DNA of 64,000 nt from CAWIVH01 sp963839475 (GTDB taxonomy: Bacteria > Acidobacteriota > UBA6911). The notes under the pieces are model-generated. The model was not told the DNA's origin. It did no database searches and saw nothing but the letters and a program-made list of their open reading frames with translations. Position numbers and translations under genes: made by a program. Shown here piece after piece: positions 59,401 to 64,000 of this stretch (the first letter of the stretch is position 1; the number at the start of each line of letters is the position of its first letter). The stretch covers positions 372,001 through 436,000 of the forward strand of contig CAWIVH010000018.1 in assembly GCA_963839475.1 (NCBI GenBank), read 5' to 3'.

Positions 59401-62400
59401 ATTCCCGCGGGCAGTCGGCACCGCCGCCGGCGCATGTGGTCATTACCGGAGCCTCCCTCGGCCTGCCGGGTGTCGAACGCGTGTTCGATGATTCGAATGT
59501 CGAGCGCATCCTGCGGGGGGATAACTTTATCGGTCAAATCCCCGAAAGACTGCGTCGCGCGATGGTAGAGAAAAATATCACGCGGCTGGTCAAAACTGGG
59601 AGTGGCGAGGGAAGATTCGAAACCATAGAAAATGCGGACGAGGTGATCAAGCTGGCTGCCCGCGCCGGTGACTACGATCTCGTGCGGGATTTCGGCTTCC
59701 CGGAAGATCGTATGGCAGCTCTTGACCATGTCACCCGCCTGGCCATTGCCGCGGGCATCGACGCACTGCGCGACGCTGGAATCCCGCTGGTAATGCGCTA
59801 CAAAACCACCACCAAGGGCACTACACTGCCTGACCGCTGGATGCTGCCTGAGGAATTGAGGGATGACACCGGCGTGCTCTTCGGATCGGCCTTCCCCGGC
59901 TATGATTCCCTGGTGGAAATCATGACCCACTTTTACCAGGACCGGATCCGCAAGGAACGGCTCGAAGAGCTGGAAAGTCTTCGAACCAAAACGCAGCAGA
60001 ATGTCCAGGCCGGAAACACCGCAATCGAGGAAGTTGACCGTCGTATCTCAGCCCTGCGGGCGGAAATAAAGCAGAATCCATTCACTTTCGACCGGCGGTT
60101 CCTCTTCCGTGTCCTGTCGATGGGACATTCGCAGTTCGCGGAATACATTGGGGCCCGGGGCCCGAACACCGCAATCAACAGCGCATGTGCCTCGGGCACA
60201 CAAGCCGTCTCGATAGCCAAAGATTGGATCCAATCCGGACGCTGCCGGAGGGTAATTGTGATCACCGCAGACGACATCACCTCCGACAACATGATGGAAT
60301 GGTGGGGTTCGGGCTTCCTGGCGTCCGGGGCTGCCGCAACCGATGATGTGGTCGAAAACGCCGCGATCCCGTTCGACCGAAGGCGTCACGGTCTCTTGAT
60401 CGGCATGGGTAGCGCCGCCATGGTGATTGAAAGCGCCGACGCTGCCGGTGAGCGGGGAATTCAGCCGATCTGCGAGGTGCTGAGCACTGCTACGGCCAAC
60501 AGCGCTTTCCACGGAACCCGCCTGGACGTCAGCCATATCTGCAAGGTTATGGAAAAACTGGTCGCGGACGCGGAAGCACAATGGGGCGTCAACCGCTTCG
60601 ATATCGCCCGGGAGATGGTCTTCGTGTCGCACGAGACCTATACCCCGGCTCGCGGCGGCTCGGCATCGGCCGAGGTCTTTGCCCTGCGAGAGATCTTCAA
60701 AGATTCCGCAGCGCAGATTGTCATCGCCAATACCAAGGGAGCGACCGGGCATCCCATGGGAGTCGGGATAGAAGACGTCGTAGCGATAAAAATCCTGGAG
60801 ACGGGAATTGTCCCGCCCGTTCCGAATTTCAGGGAAGTCGATCCTGAACTGGGTCCGCTGAACCTTTCCAAGGGCGGCTCCTACCCAATTCAATACGCGC
60901 TCAGGCTAGGAGCGGGCTTCGGCTCGCAGATCAGCATGACGCTGACCCGCTGGATTCCGACACCAGACGGGCATCACCAGGCCCCCAGCGCTTTGGGGTT
61001 CAACTACCGGATCATTGATCCGGTTGCATGGAGGACCTGGCTCGCCAGGATTACCGGTGTGACCGCTCCAGAACTGGAAGTCTCCCAACGCACTTTGAGA
61101 ATCAAGGATACGAATCTGCGCGCGCGGAGCGGCGAAGCAGCGCCCGCAGCTCTACCGGCAGCGCCGCGACCGGCGCAGCCTCAAGCCGCCGCCAGGATCA
61201 CAACTCAACCTGAAGCGAAACCGGCAAGCAGCCCGGCCGCCCCGGCGCCTCAAACACCCAAGCGGGATGAGGTTCAGGTGCGGGTCATGCAGATCATCGC
61301 GGAGAAGACGGGCTATCCTACCGACATGCTCGACATGGATCTCGACCTCGAAGCCGACCTCGGCATCGATACGGTCAAACAGGCCGAGATGTTCGCCGCT
61401 ATCCGCGCCGCCTACGACATTCCGCGCGACGACAATCTCAAGCTGCGCGATTTCCCGACGCTCGCGCACGCCGTGAAGTTCGTCTACGACCGGCGTCCCG
61501 ATCTCGCCCCCGCCAAGGCCCAGGCTGCAGCTGCGCCCATGCAGGCGCCAGTTGTGGCGGTACCTGCGCCAATGTCGGCGGCTTCCGCTGCGCTTTCGGA
61601 CGGCGTCAAAGAAAAGGTCATGGCGATCATTGCCGAAAAGACCGGCTACCCGACCGACATGCTCGACATGGATCTCGACCTCGAAGCCGACCTCGGCATC
61701 GATACGGTCAAACAGGCCGAGATGTTCGCTGCCATCCGCGCCGCCTACGACATCCCACGGGACGACAATCTTAAGCTGCGCGATTTCCCGACGCTCGCGC
61801 ACGCCGTGAAATTCGTCTACGACCGGCGTCCCGATCTCGCCCCCGTTCAGAGCCAGGCGGCTGCAGCCCCTCCTCAGGTTCCGGTCGTTACGGGACCTGT
61901 GATGGCGGCTGCGGCTCTCTCCCCGGTTTCGGACGGCGTCAAAGAGAAAGTCATGGCGATCATTGCCGAAAAGACCGGCTACCCGACTGACATGCTCGAC
62001 ATGGATCTCGACCTCGAAGCCGACCTCGGCATCGATACGGTCAAACAGGCCGAGATGTTCGCCGCCATCCGCGCCGCATACGATATCCCACGGGACGACA
62101 ATCTCAAGCTGCGCGACTTCCCTACTCTCGCTCATGCGATTCAATTCGTCTTCGACCACAGGCCGGATTTGAAACCGGTGGAATCCGCCGTCCCGGCATC
62201 TGTAACACAGGCTGTTCCAATCCCGGCGCCAACGGCTGAAGAAAGTGCCGATGCCGTCAGGGAAAAGGTGCTCCAGATCATTGCCGAAAAGACCGGCTAC
62301 CCCACCGACATGCTGGATCTGGACCTCGACCTCGAAGCGGATCTAGGAGTCGACACCGTCAAGCAGGCAGAAATGTTCGCTGCCATCCGCGCCGCGTATG

Positions 62401-64000
62401 ATATCCCGCGCGACGACAATATGAAGCTGCGTGACTTCCCTACTCTCGCGCACGCCATCCAGTTCGTTTACAGCCGCAGGCCCGACCTGAAACAGGGCCC
62501 GACTGCGGCACAGGGAACCGAAACAGAGGCGGCTGCAGCAACTGCCGCCGCCCCGGCCATTGCGGTTGCGGCTAGCCTTGAAGCGGCAGATTCGGTCCCG
62601 CGGCGCGTGCCTGCTCCCAGGCTCCGCCCTGCGATCGAGTTCTGCAAGAAGACCGGCGTCAGCCTGGGACCCGGAAGCCGGATCGTCATTATGAGTGATC
62701 TTGGCGGTGTCGCTAAAGCGCTCGCAGCTCACATGGAAGGTATCGGCGCCCAGTGCTTGATAATCAGCGATGCCCCGGAAGCGGAAGTTCTCCGGCAGCG
62801 CCTTGAGGCCTGGAAGTCGGAAGGGCCCATCCAGGGCGTATATTGGCTGCCCGCCCTTGATCCGGAAACGCCGGTTTCTTCCATGATCCTCGCAGACTGG
62901 CGCGAGGCAACTCGTGTGCGCGTAAAGCTGCTCTTCACCGCCATGAAGACTCTTTATGCTGAGCTGGACCAGCCAGGGGCATTCCTAGTCTCCGCCACAC
63001 GTCTCGGCGGATTGCACGGCTACGACGAATCCGGCGCCTTCGCTCCACTAGGCGGCGGCGTGACCGGTTTCACCAAAACCATCAAACGCGAAAAGCGGGA
63101 AGTCCTGGTTAAAGCGGTCGACTTCGAGGCTGGCGCCTCGGCTGCAGCAATCGCCGGCAGCCTGGTTGAGGAAACGCTGGCAGATCCTGGCGCCGTCGAA
63201 ATCGGTTACCGTGACGGCATGCGCTGGACCATCGGACTGGCTGAAAAACCGGCTGCCGATGGAAATCCTGGCATGATTCTTGGTAAGGAAACTGTTTTCG
63301 TCATTACCGGCGCAGCGGGCAGCATCGTGTCAGCCATCACAGCCGACCTGGCTGCTGCCTCCGGCGGAACCTTCCACCTGCTGGACCTGGTGCCGTCTCC
63401 GGATCCTGCAAGCCACGATCTGCAGCGGTTCGCAGTCGACAAAGAGGGCCTCAAAAGGGACATTTTCGAGCGCCTTAAAGCCCGCGGCGAACGAGCAACG
63501 CCGGCGATGGTGGAGAAAGAAATGGCCGGGCTCGAGAGGTCGCGTGCGGCCATGGACGCTATCGAAGCTGTCCAGAATGCCGGCGGCACGGCGCATTATT
63601 ACAGTGTCAACCTGCTGCAGGCCGGCGCGGTAGCCGAAGTCATGCGCCAGGTTTCCGAAAGAAGCGGGCGTGTGGATGTTCTGCTGCACGCAGCGGGATT
63701 GGAAATCAGTCATTTTCTGCCCGATAAGAAAACTTCGGAATTCGACCTGGTCTTCGATGTCAAGTCGGACGGCTGGTTTAACCTCGTATCCAACCTCGGC
63801 AGCATGCCGCTCGGCGCCGCGGTAGTTTTTAGTTCCATCGCGGGTCGGTTCGGCAACGGCGGACAAACCGATTACAGCTCGGCCAACGATCTTCTTTGCA
63901 AGCAGATCTCAAGCTTCAGGACAACACGGCCTGAGACCCGCGGCATCGCCATCGACTGGACGGCGTGGGGAGGGATCGGCATGGCGGTGCGCGGGTCGAT
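56403..64000 (+). CDS. Multidomain Pfa/PKS-type synthase: KS-AT-KS-ACPx4-KR (3' end outside window)
   Basis: 2532 residues seen, continuing past the right edge. Starts MKVQASKAVAIVGVGA with AGGAGCGG upstream. KS1: Cys217 (DAACASAM), His in EGHGTST and NIGH. AT: Ser697 in GHSLGE, malonyl-type HAFH. KS2: Cys1262 (NSACASGT), SHETYTP and GATGHPMG, with a long charged helical insertion about 85 residues before Cys1262. Four ACPs: Thr1657, Thr1768, Thr1879, Thr1985 in LGIDTVKQAE, where Ser is expected. KR: TGAAGSIVSA and Tyr2491 in DYSSAN with a structural half-domain before it. The order resembles PfaA-type secondary-lipid synthases; a second KS between AT and ACP is unusual. The product is probably a polyunsaturated or other special lipid or a polyketide. 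Confidence 0.9.
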   Translation, partial: MKVQASKAVAIVGVGAVLPDAPDAQRFWQNIQEARYSITDVTADRWDPASYYDPDPKAPDMSYSKIGGWVRDWEWDPLKWKMPIPPRVSLAMDLTQKWAVVCARETLADFGYPSRPLNAERTAVILGNAMSGDQHLYSAARILFPEYAEELRKAPGFSALPAELREQIIAQLKAGFGRRMPEINEDTMPGELANIIAGRIAALYDFKGPNYVADAACASAMAAMSAAVEGLEDFAYDAVLTGGIDANMSPSTFVKFCKIGALSATGTRPFAEGADGFVMGEGAATFLLKRLADAERDGDKIYAVIRALGGSSDGKGKGITAPNPIGQKLAVKRAWQAAGFAPSAGDLIEGHGTSTKVGDVVEVTSLSEVFSDFGLPARSLALGSVKSNIGHLKGAAGAAGILKATLALHAKMLPPSLNFRRPNPDIDFSKGPFYVNTELKPWNTPAAGIRRAGVSAFGFGGTNFHTVLEEYIPGRIKAEIRSTISVPEMTWGSPSKPAVKAPLRGALVIGDSNLGAIANRLKAVMHSAASGSAPAPSAPAESDLRAAVRIAIDYENAADLVDKAAKTLKAIDENQPGRWKALRPKGIFLGQGPAPKVAFLFTGQGSQYVNMVKGLRASEPVVKSAFDEADQVMTPLLGKPLSQCIYLDKSDEKALAAAEEGLKQTAITQPAVLATETSLARLLGEYGIAPDMVMGHSLGEYGALVAAGALGFSEALRAVSARGYEMTRVALDDNGLMAAVFGPVGEVEKILAKIDGYVVVANINSSKEAVIGGSTKAVHLAIEALREAGFRAQQLQVSHAFHTRIVAPAGEGLEKVLSGMNMKPPAIPIISNVSGEFYPMGPDVVPEMIRLLGQQVSSPVQFVNGLNTLYAAGARVFVEVGPKRVLYGFVEDVLGHREGVVPLFTNHPRIGEAASVNLALCGLYAAGLGVGIVKEEEAKQSVIAPAPAAPASRISPPVPPPALVPAGQSTTAAGKPASEDRYVQLGRLFSDFLDRSFQVYSRGQSAPPPAHVVITGASLGLPGVERVFDDSNVERILRGDNFIGQIPERLRRAMVEKNITRLVKTGSGEGRFETIENADEVIKLAARAGDYDLVRDFGFPEDRMAALDHVTRLAIAAGIDALRDAGIPLVMRYKTTTKGTTLPDRWMLPEELRDDTGVLFGSAFPGYDSLVEIMTHFYQDRIRKERLEELESLRTKTQQNVQAGNTAIEEVDRRISALRAEIKQNPFTFDRRFLFRVLSMGHSQFAEYIGARGPNTAINSACASGTQAVSIAKDWIQSGRCRRVIVITADDITSDNMMEWWGSGFLASGAAATDDVVENAAIPFDRRRHGLLIGMGSAAMVIESADAAGERGIQPICEVLSTATANSAFHGTRLDVSHICKVMEKLVADAEAQWGVNRFDIAREMVFVSHETYTPARGGSASAEVFALREIFKDSAAQIVIANTKGATGHPMGVGIEDVVAIKILETGIVPPVPNFREVDPELGPLNLSKGGSYPIQYALRLGAGFGSQISMTLTRWIPTPDGHHQAPSALGFNYRIIDPVAWRTWLARITGVTAPELEVSQRTLRIKDTNLRARSGEAAPAALPAAPRPAQPQAAARITTQPEAKPASSPAAPAPQTPKRDEVQVRVMQIIAEKTGYPTDMLDMDLDLEADLGIDTVKQAEMFAAIRAAYDIPRDDNLKLRDFPTLAHAVKFVYDRRPDLAPAKAQAAAAPMQAPVVAVPAPMSAASAALSDGVKEKVMAIIAEKTGYPTDMLDMDLDLEADLGIDTVKQAEMFAAIRAAYDIPRDDNLKLRDFPTLAHAVKFVYDRRPDLAPVQSQAAAAPPQVPVVTGPVMAAAALSPVSDGVKEKVMAIIAEKTGYPTDMLDMDLDLEADLGIDTVKQAEMFAAIRAAYDIPRDDNLKLRDFPTLAHAIQFVFDHRPDLKPVESAVPASVTQAVPIPAPTAEESADAVREKVLQIIAEKTGYPTDMLDLDLDLEADLGVDTVKQAEMFAAIRAAYDIPRDDNMKLRDFPTLAHAIQFVYSRRPDLKQGPTAAQGTETEAAAATAAAPAIAVAASLEAADSVPRRVPAPRLRPAIEFCKKTGVSLGPGSRIVIMSDLGGVAKALAAHMEGIGAQCLIISDAPEAEVLRQRLEAWKSEGPIQGVYWLPALDPETPVSSMILADWREATRVRVKLLFTAMKTLYAELDQPGAFLVSATRLGGLHGYDESGAFAPLGGGVTGFTKTIKREKREVLVKAVDFEAGASAAAIAGSLVEETLADPGAVEIGYRDGMRWTIGLAEKPAADGNPGMILGKETVFVITGAAGSIVSAITADLAAASGGTFHLLDLVPSPDPASHDLQRFAVDKEGLKRDIFERLKARGERATPAMVEKEMAGLERSRAAMDAIEAVQNAGGTAHYYSVNLLQAGAVAEVMRQVSERSGRVDVLLHAAGLEISHFLPDKKTSEFDLVFDVKSDGWFNLVSNLGSMPLGAAVVFSSIAGRFGNGGQTDYSSANDLLCKQISSFRTTRPETRGIAIDWTAWGGIGMAVRGS
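61260..62490 (+). repeat. Four tandem ACP domains with Thr at the phosphopantetheine site
   Basis: Each unit (106-111 residues) contains VxxIIAEKTGYPTDMLDxDLDLEADLG(I/V)DTVKQAEMFAAIRAAYDIPRDDNxKLRDFPTLAHA, separated by Ala/Pro-rich linkers. Units 1-3 are nearly identical at the DNA level, indicating recent duplication or ongoing conversion; unit 4 has diverged more. Thr codons (ACG/ACC) stand at 61371, 61704, 62037 and 62355. Confidence 0.9.

Noticed and set aside
61152..62159. A 335-residue minus-strand frame with repeated HVEHVGRVAGLFGND
   Set aside because: The repeats simply mirror the tandem ACP domains on the plus strand; no coherent protein family.
56403..64000. Classical modular type I PKS reading of the synthase
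   Set aside because: Four ACPs in tandem and two KS before them fit an iterative Pfa-like synthase better than a colinear module.
1..64000. CRISPR arrays, tRNA genes or rRNA genes
   Set aside because: No short regularly spaced direct repeats, cloverleaf sequence or rRNA-like conserved segments were recognised on reading.

Overview
The window (about 57-58% GC by eye) is dense, double-stranded bacterial coding sequence: secreted proteins with ordinary signal peptides, ECF sigma factors, small TonB-C-domain proteins, polysaccharide-degrading enzymes and very large Ig-repeat proteins. This mix suggests an Acidobacteriota-like or similar environmental Gram-negative heterotroph. No rRNA or marker gene is present, so that placement is inference. 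The glutamyl-tRNA(Gln) amidotransferase is of the GatDE type usually associated with archaea, while everything around it looks bacterial.

Layout. 1-3.1 kb: a partial polysaccharide-deacetylase-like gene, a GH51 arabinofuranosidase, a short CheR-type methyltransferase and a metallo-beta-lactamase remnant. 3.2-17.9 kb: two tandem giant secreted proteins (2778 and 1965 aa). Their N-terminal 2 kb and upstream DNA are duplicated, and they differ by exactly eight Ig-like repeats of about 101 aa. 18.4-21.1 kb: a hybrid histidine kinase with a CxxCH haem-type sensor motif. 21.1-29.6 kb: secreted hydrolases and small exported proteins, a two-domain esterase-like protein, a ferredoxin and a GH3 beta-glucosidase. 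29.8-31.4 kb: an exported protein and selD. selD is itself a selenoprotein gene: an in-frame TGA at 30370-30372 sits at the catalytic Cys position and is followed by a SECIS-like hairpin. 31.4-36.6 kb: TPR and BON proteins, then a pncA-rhaM-GH130 phosphorylase operon. 36.7-38.5 kb: a ThiF-like E1 enzyme with a frameshift, and cysE. 38.6-46.9 kb: an esterase, gatE-gatD-methyltransferase, and a GT39-like membrane protein. 47.1-49.3 kb: a YfhO-like membrane protein with a frameshift. 49.4-54.3 kb: two ECF sigma systems, thioredoxin, an FmdB zinc ribbon, a methyltransferase and two TonB-C proteins. 54.6-64 kb: an acyl-CoA dehydrogenase and the start of a giant iterative Pfa/PKS-type synthase (KS-AT-KS-ACPx4-KR) that runs off the right edge.

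How the genes fit together. Several genes point to plant or microbial glycan use: GH51, GH3, GH130, rhamnose mutarotase, a sialidase-like propeller and acetyl-xylan-esterase-like hydrolases. selD implies selenoprotein synthesis, with selA/selB/selC elsewhere. The PKS-like synthase suggests a special lipid or polyketide. All four of its tandem ACP domains carry Thr where the phosphopantetheine Ser is expected.

The observations most worth following up are the Sec-containing SelD, the Thr-type ACP array, GatDE in a bacterial setting, the giant repeat-protein pair and the split, complementary catalytic residues of the tandem esterase. All family calls come from reading motifs; no database search was run.
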